The notes under the pieces were generated by a model, which worked only from the letters and a program-made list of their open reading frames with translations, searched no databases and had not been told where the DNA came from. DNA of 64,000 nt from Bradyrhizobium sp. sBnM-33 (lineage in GTDB: Bacteria; Pseudomonadota; Alphaproteobacteria; Rhizobiales; Xanthobacteraceae): positions 2,480,001 through 2,544,000 of the forward strand of contig NZ_CP136624.1 in assembly GCF_032917945.1 (NCBI RefSeq), in the 5' to 3' direction. A program made the position numbers and the translations under genes. Positions 45,247 through 54,106 of this stretch are shown here, one piece after another. Each line of letters opens with the position of its first letter. Position 1 is the stretch's first letter.

Positions 45247-45895
45247 CTTTGTCCAGTGTCTGACAGTCGCGCCGCCTCTGTCAGGTTGAGAACACTTATT
45301 TGCCACACCTCAGTTTTTCAAAACCTAATCAGAGATCAAATGAGGAGACGTCATTGGCACGGCTGTTGCTATTGAGATGTAGCGACACCGATTGGCTGAG
45401 TACACGAAGCGCAAGACGAATGATGCTCTCTTTCCCTTGAACCCGTGTGCATCGTTTTGAGAAGGAAACCCAGCGTATCTACCACCGCACCTGAGAGCGC
45501 ACACAACAGGCGCGTGGGCCAGTCGATCGGCTTCACAACAATGGCGCGAAAGAGGCGGCCAATGCTAGCGCCGCAGGCAGTTCGAATGCACACCCGGGTG
45601 TCGTATCCGTGCTGATGGGCAAGGCTCACCGTGTGAGATGCAGCTTGCGCTCGGAGCTGTTGGAGAGAGCGATGAACTCTTCAGAACCAATGTCGCCAGA
45701 TGCGCCGTTTGGACGTGCATCACGGCGCCGCTAGCCGATCGCGATGCACTATGCATGGCAACGAGAAGCTACCATCTCGCCAGCGGAATGGCGGGGGCTC
45801 GCTTCAGGCCCTAAACCGCCGCGACCGTATCGAGCCTGTCGGTGAGTTCGTCCGGCGTCTCGACCGTCCCGTGCCTGGCTTTACTAAGTTCTGCT
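45247..45895 (+). pseudogene. Collapsed relic of the tagH-to-kinase T6SS segment
   Basis: 45247-45570 aligns with the tagH promoter and leader (32091-32420), including the promoter elements. 45638-45780 is a degraded tagH start (ATG 45638, LGAVGES, then APLADRDAL against APLADGDTL). From 45781 the DNA matches the last part of the kinase gene (41680-41790; NRRDRIEPVGEFVRRLDRP against NRRDRIETVGEFVQRLGRP). The roughly 9 kb between these parts is missing. This is a decayed, internally deleted duplicate of the operon, just upstream of vgrG. Confidence 0.75.
45279..45370 (+). promoter_or_regulatory. NifA-type site and sigma-54 promoter, relic copy upstream of vgrG
   Basis: TGTCAGGTTGAGAACA (45279-45294) fits TGT-N4-T-N5-ACA and TGGCAC-N5-TTGC (45355-45369) is a perfect -24/-12 element, 76 bases apart (start to start). 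Although the downstream tagH copy is decayed, both promoter elements are intact, which suggests selection to drive vgrG 660 bp downstream. Confidence 0.75.
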
Positions 45896-46039
45896 GTCGG
45901 CGACATGCTGCTGTCGTAAAACGCGTAAGGAAGGTGAGATATCGTTAGCATTGAGTGCTTCGGGCTCCCAATCGACCCGCGCTCCGCGGCACCTGTGACG
46001 AGCATGCCTAACACTGCCACAGTTTGACTTGGTGCACCG

Positions 46040-47521
46040 ATGACCAACGACTCCAATCTCAGTATTGACCTGCACATTTGCAGCAAGCCCGACATTGAAC
46101 TCGACGTGCAAGGGTTCGAGGGCACAGAGTGCATTTCCCTGCCGTTCAGCTACGTGATCTATGCCACGACATCGAGCAATGTCGATACCGACTCTTTGAT
46201 AGGCGAGCGCGCCAAGCTGTCTGTCAAAACCGCATGCGGGCGATGGCTTGCCTCGGGCCTGTGCGCCCAAGTTGAGGAACTCGATCCAACGGTGACTGAC
46301 CTGCGGGTGCTCCAGTTCGTCCTGCGGCCGCGTTTTTCGGTCGCCGAGCTCTCCTTCGCGAGCCGCATTTATGGCCCTGGCCAACCCATGGGCGTCGATG
46401 ACATCATTAAACAGCAGTTGAACAAGGTGAGCATCAACATTCCCACCGAATACAATCTTGATCGCTATCCCAAGCGAAATTATGTTGTGCAATACAATGA
46501 AAGTGATTTGACGTTCATTTCGCGCCTTTGCGAACGGAACGGAATTTTCTACTTCTTCAAGCAGGAAGACGAGGGTGAAACCGTCGTCTTCGGCGACAAG
46601 AATCTGGCCTTCCCCAAGATCGGGTTCGGCGTTAAGTCGGCGATTCTTTATGCGCGCCAGCACGAGCGCAAGACATCGCGAGGCGTCGACGAAAGCGCCG
46701 TTCGGTCATTCCGGCAGCGCCGGGTTCTCTCGACAAAGACCATCGCGCTCCGCGATTACAACGAAACGGTGCCTTCCGTCGTGTCCGTCGATAAGCAGGT
46801 CGGACAAGGCAGCGGCTTCTTGGGCAAAGCCTCGCGCTTCGGCGGGCATTTTGCGACCGAAGCAGAAGCGGCCACGCTGGCCCGGATCCGTGCCGAGCAG
46901 GTCTGCGCCGGCCAGACAATGTACATCGCCCACAGCGACGCACCGGAGCTGCGCGCTGGCGTCATTTTCGAACTGGAGGGCCATCCCCGCTTCGATGGTG
47001 AATATCTCGTCATCGCCGCGGATCACTCGGCCTATCGCCCGGCGCCAACCGGATTCGGCGCATTCGGGCAAAATGGGCGAGCCTACCAGAACATGGTCCA
47101 TTGCATCCGCTCGGACGTGCCTTATCGACCGGTTGCGATGACGCCTGTCCCTCTTGGCGTCGGCCTCCACACCGCCACAGTCGATGGAGAAGCTTGGAAC
47201 GGGCGGGCCGAGATCGACGACCAGGGCCGCTACAAGCTGCAGCTTACATTCGCCGACGAACCGGCCGAGGGCCCTGGCAGCGACTACGTGCGCAAGCTCG
47301 AACCTTATGCAGGTCCGAATCAAACCGGCTTGCATTGTCCGTTGGTCCCCGGAACGGAAGTTCTGGTCGGCTACATCAACGGCGACATTGACCGGCCGGT
47401 AGTGGTCGGAGCGGTCCACAATCCAGATATGAAGGGAGGAGTGACCTCGGACACGCACTTGTCCAATCGCCTTATGTCGCAATCTGGCGCCTCGATCGTG
47501 ATGTACGACGGACCTGCGTGA
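46040..47521 (+). CDS. vgrG: T6SS spike protein VgrG (TssI)
   Basis: A 493-residue VgrG forming the puncturing tip. The gp27-like part is clear (VVQYNESDLTFISRLCERNG, IFYFFKQEDEGETVVFGD), and the gp5-like OB domain follows (ATVDGEAWNGRAEIDDQGRY, PLVPGTEVLVGYINGDIDRP, VVGAVHNP). It ends soon after SGASIVMYDGPA, so the long beta-helical needle is short and no effector domain is attached. Effectors must therefore ride on PAAR-like or adaptor proteins, such as those encoded at 53433-59728. Confidence 0.94.
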   Translation: MTNDSNLSIDLHICSKPDIELDVQGFEGTECISLPFSYVIYATTSSNVDTDSLIGERAKLSVKTACGRWLASGLCAQVEELDPTVTDLRVLQFVLRPRFSVAELSFASRIYGPGQPMGVDDIIKQQLNKVSINIPTEYNLDRYPKRNYVVQYNESDLTFISRLCERNGIFYFFKQEDEGETVVFGDKNLAFPKIGFGVKSAILYARQHERKTSRGVDESAVRSFRQRRVLSTKTIALRDYNETVPSVVSVDKQVGQGSGFLGKASRFGGHFATEAEAATLARIRAEQVCAGQTMYIAHSDAPELRAGVIFELEGHPRFDGEYLVIAADHSAYRPAPTGFGAFGQNGRAYQNMVHCIRSDVPYRPVAMTPVPLGVGLHTATVDGEAWNGRAEIDDQGRYKLQLTFADEPAEGPGSDYVRKLEPYAGPNQTGLHCPLVPGTEVLVGYINGDIDRPVVVGAVHNPDMKGGVTSDTHLSNRLMSQSGASIVMYDGPA

Positions 47522-47543
47522 TTTCTTCACCTCATGGAGCCTA

Positions 47544-47903
47544 ATGGCCGTCTGGCGCCCAGCGACTCACGAGATCGACCCGCTATTGGAAGCGGTCGCC
47601 AATACGGCACGCGCGACCATCCTGCCAACAGCATCGATCAACATACCACTGCCGTCGGCCGATGGCATTTGCTCGCAACGGCTTCGTGACGGACGAGAAT
47701 TGCGCCTCAAATTATCCGCGCACTATCTCGAGCAGGAACGACGCGGTCCTTGCACGGTGCTCGTCTACGCCCTGCAGGGCAATGCCGTTGTTGATAACCG
47801 CATGGGTTACCGTGTGACGGGGCAGGCTGTCCTCGACGTTGCCACACGTGCATTTCTCGATGTTGAGTGTCAATTGGAACAGGTCGGCCCTGTCATGCCG
47901 TGA
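47544..47903 (+). CDS. Hypothetical protein downstream of vgrG
   Basis: A 119-residue protein starting at ATG 47544, 22 bp after vgrG, so likely co-transcribed. There is no signal peptide. It contains a central beta-rich region (LRLKLSAHYLEQERRGPCTV, GYRVTGQAVLDVATRAFLDV). I do not recognise the family; a role as adaptor or co-factor of VgrG is plausible from its position only. Confidence 0.65.
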   Translation: MAVWRPATHEIDPLLEAVANTARATILPTASINIPLPSADGICSQRLRDGRELRLKLSAHYLEQERRGPCTVLVYALQGNAVVDNRMGYRVTGQAVLDVATRAFLDVECQLEQVGPVMP

Positions 47904-48030
47904 CGGATTGCTGTCGCGATCGCGACGAGGTCTTTGCGTGATGGGTGCCGGTGCCTGGAAATCTGCCCAGCCCTATTGACCATCACGTCCGGAAGGCCCG
48001 AAAATTCAGGTGTCGGGTGCACACGGCTCT

Positions 48031-48045
48031 TGGCACGGATGTTGC
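48031..48045 (+). promoter_or_regulatory. Sigma-54 promoter of hcp
   Basis: TGGCAC-GGATG-TTGC is a perfect -24/-12 element, predicted to start transcription near 48057, 42 bases before the hcp start. Upstream, TGTCGCGATCGCGACG (47912-47927) is one base from TGT-N10-ACA; no perfect NifA site was found. Confidence 0.7.
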
Positions 48046-48098
48046 GATGTCCATCGTGCCGGTGTGTGCCGGCGTATGCCAAAGACTGGGAGACGAAC

Positions 48099-48611
48099 GT
48101 GTCACTTGAAGCCTACATGACAATCAAGGGAAAGAAGCAGGGCGACATCTCCAAGGATGCCTCCAAGCCGGTCAGCATCGGGCAGGTCGGCAAGAGTGAT
48201 GCGGGTAAGCAAGGGAAGATCACCGTTGTCGCCTTCACCAGCGGCATCATCGTTCCGCGCGATGTGGCGAGCGGTGTCGCCACGGGCGCTCGCAACCACC
48301 AGCCGGTGCTCTTCACCAAGTTTTTCGATCGGGCCTCGCCGCTGCTATGGCAGGCGCTGGCCACCAACGAGGTGCTCGAAGAGGTGGTCTGCGAGTTCTA
48401 CCGCACCGATCCAGGGGGCATGCCGCAGCCGCAGAACTTCTTCAAAATAAGCTGGAAGAACGCGACGTTAGTCGAGGGCAAGGCTTATGTGCCGCTGACG
48501 ATCAATCCGCAGAACAACTTCTTTCAGAACATGGAAGACTGGTCGTTCACCTACAAAGAAGTGAAATGGGAGCACGTGCCCGGCAGCACGAGCGGCGAGG
48601 ATAAATGGTGA
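48099..48611 (+). CDS. hcp: T6SS tube protein Hcp (TssD)
   Basis: A 170-residue Hcp forming the inner tube. Typical are GKKQGDISKDASKPVSIGQV, TSGIIVPRDVASGVATGARN, HQPVLFTKFFDRASPLLWQA and a VVCEFYRTD strand. I chose GTG 48099 (VSLEAYMTIKG) because Hcp proteins begin with a similar short strand and GGGAG lies 7 bases upstream; a methionine at 48117 would truncate it. It has its own sigma-54 promoter. Confidence 0.92.
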   Translation: MSLEAYMTIKGKKQGDISKDASKPVSIGQVGKSDAGKQGKITVVAFTSGIIVPRDVASGVATGARNHQPVLFTKFFDRASPLLWQALATNEVLEEVVCEFYRTDPGGMPQPQNFFKISWKNATLVEGKAYVPLTINPQNNFFQNMEDWSFTYKEVKWEHVPGSTSGEDKW

Positions 48612-49167
48612 CAACGCCGCGACGTTTGCGCTGTCGCCGTTTTGCGGCGTCTACGAAGCGCTGTGCACCCCCGCCAAGCCAAGGACGGTGACTTGGTCCC
48701 AGGCACCGTCCGGTACATGGTGGATACATTGCGCACATTCGACGCGTCGCAGGACTTGGAAGTGGCCATGCCGGTCTGCTTCACGGCAGTGTGCAGACAA
48801 TGCTAAGAGTAGGTAGATCGGTCCAGCCTTGCTCAACAGAATGTTGGATAGGCCGGGAGCATTGGCTGCCATTGCCGATTGGCGCATTGAGGCTGGGCCA
48901 ATTGAGCAAGCCGGGCTCATATGCCTGCTGATCGGACGAATTGTCGGACGCACAACGTAGACATGCGGCAAAGATACGCCGGTTCATTTGGTGGCTTTAG
49001 GGCCTCGCGGTGCATCAAGTGGGTCGTGTTCGGACCGAAATATCGCGCGTGTAGCCGTCATGGGTAGTGATTGACGAACATGAGATGCGAATTGGGAACA
49101 ACCAGCCTTCACAGCGTTCGGGACTCAACCGGCGGATCGTTTGTGGACTGCCTGACAGCTTAGCGCG
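48612..49167. other. Stretch between hcp and the effector gene
   Basis: No supported gene. A plus-strand open stretch around 48660-48805 reads protein-like (VPGTVRYMVDTLRTFDASQD) without a start and may be a fragment. I found no acceptable tts box before the XopAG-type gene. Confidence 0.35.
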
Positions 49168-50826
49168 ATGACCGCGTTCTACGAAATGGGCAATTCCCTT
49201 GCTTCTCTACGTTCCCGGGTTTGGCGGATCGTTGGCGGCCAGGCTGAGGCCCCAAATATGCTCAGTGCGTTTCACCAGGCGGGTCATTCACTTGCTGCGC
49301 TTCGCTCCCAGGTTTGGCAAATCGTCGGCGGACAGGCCGAGACCCCGAGTGCGATGACTGCGCTCAATGGAGAGGGGCATTCACTTGCTGCGGTCAGTGC
49401 CCGGAGTGTGGCAACTCCAACTGGGAGGAACTCTGCACTGCGGCAGGTCGAGAAGGGAACGAATAATGGAGACGGAGCGAAGGGCGGGAGGGGAGACGGG
49501 CCAAACTTTGCGCGCGCAGTGAAATACGGATTGTATCTCGCGGGCGCGGGCTACGCCTATAATGAGGTCGCAAACGACTTTTTCCTTTCTACCACATCAC
49601 TGCACGACGGGAAGAAGGGCTTCACCAGTAACGAACGGCTTAGGTTGGCTCAGGCGAAGGCGAGGGAGTATTACACGTCGTATCACGCTGCCGACCCTGA
49701 CACTCGGCGCCTCAATGAACGTCCCCTCAATCCAATCCGTACCTGCGGTAACAACCTGTTCGTAACGATGATCGATTACCGGGCGGCGACCTATGTACAC
49801 GTTGGTCGCCTGGTGGATTCCATAGCGGCGCACACTTCTCTTGTGCTGAACCTGAGCTGCATGAAGGGTCATCTCGTGAAGGACGAGTGCGTGGCCAAGT
49901 ACAGGCCATCCAAAGTGCCGAAGGATCCGGACCTGACGAACAGCCCGCTATACGACAGAAAGAACAAGTACGCATTGACGGGCGTGCTCAACGATGAAAC
50001 TGGTGCTTATGGCTACACCTCGAGGTCGATCACCCAACCTTTCGTGAACAAAGGCGTTCAGCACTTCCGGGACGCCACCTTCCAGAGCGAGAAGGGACTA
50101 ACTTTCAAGCGATGCATCGAGAGGCTGGAGGCGCTGCTCGACAAGGATGGCGGTCTCAGAGAGGAGGCCCAGTTCGCGGCTGGCCAAGCCATCCTGAACT
50201 TCAGGCAGGTCTACGCTGCGGACGAGCATTGGGGACACGCTGAGAACGTCGTGATGCAGACCCTGTACGAGCACGGCTGGCTGTCACGGGCCGAAACCGA
50301 CAAGCTCGATGCGACGCTTATGTTCGAAGATCCAAATAAGAACCCGCTCAAACGCAACAAAAGCTGGGTTGGGCCGGGACTACACCAACTCGACGTCTGG
50401 CTTCAGGAGAGGCGATCGGGTCATGATCCCGTGATAGGTGAGGAGTTGAACCACCGGGCGATCGATGACATGAAAAATCTGCCCATCGCGCACTTCAAGT
50501 TGAACGAGCAGGGCAATGGGTTCGAGGATTGCTCAGGGTTGGGCGATTCGTTCACGTGCGCCAATGCCGTCGCCTGCATCAATCACGCGCGCTTGATGAG
50601 TGGCCAGCCACGCCTCTCAAAGGAGGACGTTATAGTCATCGTCGCGTGCCTTAACGCCGTATACGACGACACGACGTCAATACGGCATACGCTCCACGAG
50701 GTGGCACGCGGCTGCTTCGCCGGTGCTGGCTACACCACCGAAGACGCGGATGAGTTCTACGAGGGGGTGTGTCGGAAGGCCGCGCGAGAGTATTACGGCG
50801 GCAGATATCTCTCGAAGCAGAGTTGA
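49168..50826 (+). CDS. HopG1/XopAG (AvrGf1) family type III effector with N-terminal repeats
   Basis: From about residue 107 this 552-residue protein matches the HopG1/XopAG family over its whole length: YGLYLAGAGYAYNEVANDFF, LSTTSLHDGKKGFTSN, NLFVTMIDYRAATYVHVGRL, TGYTSRSITQPF-type region (AYGYTSRSITQPF), ARLMSGQPRLSKED and IRHTLHEVARGCFAGAGYT. HopG1 acts in plant cells (mitochondria and actin in Pseudomonas). Residues 1-95 hold three tandem repeats of about 31 residues (GHSLAALRSQVWQIVGGQAE), which I do not know from HopG1. The frame is intact. No tts box was seen upstream, so its expression is unclear. Confidence 0.85.
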   Translation: MTAFYEMGNSLASLRSRVWRIVGGQAEAPNMLSAFHQAGHSLAALRSQVWQIVGGQAETPSAMTALNGEGHSLAAVSARSVATPTGRNSALRQVEKGTNNGDGAKGGRGDGPNFARAVKYGLYLAGAGYAYNEVANDFFLSTTSLHDGKKGFTSNERLRLAQAKAREYYTSYHAADPDTRRLNERPLNPIRTCGNNLFVTMIDYRAATYVHVGRLVDSIAAHTSLVLNLSCMKGHLVKDECVAKYRPSKVPKDPDLTNSPLYDRKNKYALTGVLNDETGAYGYTSRSITQPFVNKGVQHFRDATFQSEKGLTFKRCIERLEALLDKDGGLREEAQFAAGQAILNFRQVYAADEHWGHAENVVMQTLYEHGWLSRAETDKLDATLMFEDPNKNPLKRNKSWVGPGLHQLDVWLQERRSGHDPVIGEELNHRAIDDMKNLPIAHFKLNEQGNGFEDCSGLGDSFTCANAVACINHARLMSGQPRLSKEDVIVIVACLNAVYDDTTSIRHTLHEVARGCFAGAGYTTEDADEFYEGVCRKAAREYYGGRYLSKQS

Positions 50827-51654
50827 TGCCGTAAGGAGTGGTGCATTAGCGAGCGACGCTCTCGAGGCGGTCTGAGCTGGAACACGAGTTAGGTCCGATC
50901 TCTTTGCACGCCTGCTTCCCGAGAAGCTGGACGTCGAACCCGATAGGATGAAAAAAAGCTGTTCGTTGGAGGGGATGATAGGGCGGGGACGCGACCGAAT
51001 GTCGCGACTTCAAGGACGATTTCGGTCGCGCTCTAAGAACGAGAAGTTGGCCATGACGGTGCCGCAGTCACCCAGAATGGCGCAGTGATCGACTGCGCGG
51101 AACATGGTCAAAGTCATTCCAGCGCCTCGCTGGGCTTGTTCTGTCTTCATCAATGCCGTCTTCTCCGGCAAGCAAGTGCGCCGGAACGGCTCTTCTCGAA
51201 GCCGATAGCCGTCACCACGGATGGTGATCACCGACGATTGATGAAGCAGCGATCAAGGACCGGCCGAACAGTTGCAGCCGGACGTAGTACGTCTGCACGA
51301 AATCTGCGACCGTCGACTCTGTTGATATTGTTGACGGGATTCATCACATTCACCTCCAAATCTGACCAGATCAAGCAGGACCGGTGACTCCTAGATAGAA
51401 ACGTTCTCATGGGCGGCAAGTCTCGCGTAACGCCCTTCGGATGTTACCGTCATCCAAAAGCGGATGAACAACGTGATTGTCTCGAACGTGACACTTTCAT
51501 TGCGTTCAAGCCGCTCGAGCACGTGCGCGATGCGTTCGCCCCTTTGGCTATCGCAGCCCAGCCGCCAATCGCAATCGTCTGGAGAAAGGAAGCAGGAAAT
51601 CGCAGCTTCAGCAACCAGCGACTTGGGCTTGCCGCGATGCTGTGGGAGCGCCGC
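50827..51654. other. Intergenic stretch between convergent genes
   Basis: No supported gene. It contains the inverted repeat at 50990-51030. The minus frame 51228-51419 and the plus frame 51085-51387 are open but show no recognisable family. Confidence 0.4.
50990..51030. terminator. 10-bp inverted repeat downstream of the XopAG-type gene
   Basis: CGCGACCGAA (50990-50999) and TTCGGTCGCG (51021-51030) are perfectly complementary, with a 21-base loop that itself contains GTCGCGAC. It lies between convergent genes and may act as a bidirectional terminator; there is no T-tract. Confidence 0.4.
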
Positions 51655-53427
51655 TCAGTCAATCGTTCGTGTGCGCAGCAGGGTCTCGAGCCGGCGCCGA
51701 CCATTGTCGATCGCGCCGGACCAATGGCCGAACCGTTCCTGCACGACAACCTCGAATGAAGGATACCACAATGGCTTGCCGTCGGCCTGAGCCCAATACC
51801 AGGGATAACCGCGCGGCACGAAGACCACGCCGGGAACGCCGAGCGCTCCGGCGATATGGACGGCGAAGCTGTCGGGCCCAACCACGGCGTCGAGATTGGC
51901 GATCGCTGCGATCAATTCCGCAGGACACTCGATATGCACACCAGCATCGATCGGGCGACTCCATCGCTTCATGTCATGCCGTTGCGCCCCGCTCATCAAA
52001 CTGACCGGGGCGACGGAGTGAGAGATCACGGCGGCGACGTGCTCCATCGAGAGGCCGAGAGCGCCATCCTCCCACACGATGCCCACCAAAGGCCTTGCGA
52101 ACGCGGCCAGAGCATCCCGCCATTTGGCGAACAGTTCGGCTTCGGGGCGTAGGTAGGGAATGCCATCGGCAATGTTGCGGGCGTCGGTCGACAGAACGCG
52201 CAATAACGATTGCAACGGCATAGCTGAGACCTCGGGCCTCGGCTCGTCCGAAATGACCTGCTCAGCGAGGCCAGCAAGAAGAGCCTGGTAACGTGGCTCC
52301 GCGACCACATGCACATTTTGCTGGCTCGTCAGCCGACGCAAGAGACGAACGAGTGCTACGAATTCGAGGGTGCCCGTCGTCGGCGGCACGACTATCTGCG
52401 GCACAAGCGCCAAGGCGGCCGGATCAGGTGTCGGGAAGTGACCGAGCGTCAGTTCAAGCGTCGTCTGTAGAGACTTCGCTGCTTCGCTCTCTGGTCGCGT
52501 GTGCACGACGTGGCCGACAAGCTTGAGGGATTCATCGAACCGGCCAACGAGATGCAGGACACGCGCCAGAGCAAGCGTGGCGGAAGGATCCGATTTGCGA
52601 GCGCGAACGAATTCCGTCAGTTGCGCAATGCCTCGGTCCACCTCACCCTTGGCAATCGTAACGCGGGCCACGATTTCGCGCGCACCAACATGAGCCGGCG
52701 CATAGGCGAGCAGTTTCTTGCAGGTGGCCTCCGCTTGCGGCCAGAGTCCGGTTGCGGCGCGGCAATAAGCCAGATGAAAGAGCCCGGCTGTATCGAGCGG
52801 GGCGCGCAGATGCGCGCGTTCCGCAAGGTTGAGCGCCTCGTCGAAGCGGCTGCGTTCGAGCATGAGCACCGATAAATTGACCAGCGCATCGGGATCGTCC
52901 GGAGCAATCTCAAGCGCACGAAGCAGGACAGCCTCAGCCGACGAGCTGTGGCCCAAGGCGAACTCGATGGCGCCGAGTTGAAGGAGGGCACGCGCATTCC
53001 CTGGCTCGTGTCGGACAACGGTCTCCGTCATCGCGCGGGCTTCCGCAACGTTGCCGCGGCTCAGTAGGGCATGAGCGAGCGCCAGCTTGATCTCCTCGTT
53101 GCGCGGAGCGAGAGCCGCCGCGCGTTCGAGGCAAATCACCGCCTCCTCAGCGCGGCCGAGCAATCCGTGGGCGATGCCGAGATTGGTGGTGAGGCCGGCG
53201 TGTTCGGGGTAGATGGTCGCCGCTTCCGACAGCATGTCGAAGGCAAACTCGAGCCGCCGCCGCGCAAGTGCCAGTGTGGCCCTCGCATTGAGCGTATCGG
53301 GATCACTTGTGGTGGCGACCTCCTCCAGTAGCTCCTCCGCCTCCTCGAGACGGCCGGCCGCGATAAACTCCTGGACCGTTCTAACCCTCTCCTGCCGGGT
53401 CGGAGCCGGCATGCCAGTGGACAGCAT
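51655..53427 (-). CDS. TPR protein with C-terminal glycosyltransferase-like domain
   Basis: A 590-residue protein. About residues 15-340 are tetratricopeptide repeats (NLGIAHGLLGRAEEAVICLE, LLQLGAIEFALGHSSSAEAV, LALARVLHLVGRFDESLKLV). The C-terminal part has the GT9/TPR-associated ending (LDAVVGPDSFAVHIAGALGV, YPWYWAQADGKPLWYPSFEV). Such proteins are predicted glycosyltransferases or binding scaffolds; the GT activity is uncertain. It is the last gene of a six-gene T6SS cargo operon and could be the delivered protein or a modifier of it. Confidence 0.7.
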   Translation of the reverse strand: MLSTGMPAPTRQERVRTVQEFIAAGRLEEAEELLEEVATTSDPDTLNARATLALARRRLEFAFDMLSEAATIYPEHAGLTTNLGIAHGLLGRAEEAVICLERAAALAPRNEEIKLALAHALLSRGNVAEARAMTETVVRHEPGNARALLQLGAIEFALGHSSSAEAVLLRALEIAPDDPDALVNLSVLMLERSRFDEALNLAERAHLRAPLDTAGLFHLAYCRAATGLWPQAEATCKKLLAYAPAHVGAREIVARVTIAKGEVDRGIAQLTEFVRARKSDPSATLALARVLHLVGRFDESLKLVGHVVHTRPESEAAKSLQTTLELTLGHFPTPDPAALALVPQIVVPPTTGTLEFVALVRLLRRLTSQQNVHVVAEPRYQALLAGLAEQVISDEPRPEVSAMPLQSLLRVLSTDARNIADGIPYLRPEAELFAKWRDALAAFARPLVGIVWEDGALGLSMEHVAAVISHSVAPVSLMSGAQRHDMKRWSRPIDAGVHIECPAELIAAIANLDAVVGPDSFAVHIAGALGVPGVVFVPRGYPWYWAQADGKPLWYPSFEVVVQERFGHWSGAIDNGRRRLETLLRTRTID

Positions 53428-53432
53428 CTGTG

Positions 53433-54089
53433 CTATGCAACCGTGACGCGTTTGCCGTCGAGGCGGAGATCCTCGCTCACCGCGATGACTTTGCTGTGGG
53501 CAATCTCGGAGGCAATGCCGGTGACCCTAATGGCCTGGGTTTCGGTCTGCAATGAGTCAATACGCTCGATCACCGCGACACGCTCGACCGCCTTCACCGT
53601 AAGCAACTCGGCGCTCGCTTCCTGGATCCGCGCCGAGCATCGGACACGGTCCGCGACTAACGTGTAGAGCTTGCCGATCCAGGTGCCTTTGTTCGCGAGC
53701 ACCGCAAACAACTTAGCCTGCAGATCGATACTATCGGCGCGCAAGGATATGCGCTGGCGCGCGGCGATGGTGATGGTCTCGCCCTCAATCGACATGTTGC
53801 GACCTCCTGGTAGGCCGACCATGCCACCATTGGAAGCCGCCCGCTCGAGCACGGTCACGACGAAGGCTTGCTCCACGTTAGCGAAGAGCAGCACCATGTC
53901 CCGTGGTATAGGCCGGACCAGGCAGCCAACAGCCACCGTCGCCGTGTGACGAGCGCCAGCGACTTCGACCTCCATCGCAGTGCCATCATCGCTGACTGAC
54001 ACTACACGGGCTGTGTGATGTCCAGGTTCAAGCAAGCGCTCGGCCATCGCCAAGATGTCGGTGTTTGTGGCACGGATCGTCATCGTCAT
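53433..54089 (-). CDS. DUF3540-type T6SS accessory protein
   Basis: A 218-residue protein with the DUF3540 pattern: HTARVVSVSDDGTAMEVEVA, GCLVRPIPRDMVLLFAN, QAFVVTVLERA and the helical C-terminal ELLTVKAVERVAVIERIDSL. In many genomes DUF3540 sits between DUF2169, DUF4150 and pentapeptide proteins in T6SS cargo operons, as here. The beta-rich fold suggests a VgrG-like structural or adaptor role. It starts 17 bp after the stop of the gene that precedes it on the minus strand. Confidence 0.78.
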   Translation of the reverse strand: MTMTIRATNTDILAMAERLLEPGHHTARVVSVSDDGTAMEVEVAGARHTATVAVGCLVRPIPRDMVLLFANVEQAFVVTVLERAASNGGMVGLPGGRNMSIEGETITIAARQRISLRADSIDLQAKLFAVLANKGTWIGKLYTLVADRVRCSARIQEASAELLTVKAVERVAVIERIDSLQTETQAIRVTGIASEIAHSKVIAVSEDLRLDGKRVTVA

Positions 54090-54106
54090 TCCTGCTCTCC
54101 AGCCGG

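Noticed and set aside
45231..45260. GTCAGGGTTCGACCAGCTTT as a tts box
   Set aside because: Start and end fit, but the central TCGA is shifted by one base and the matching DNA at 32086 lacks the pattern; the sigma-54 reading explains the region better.
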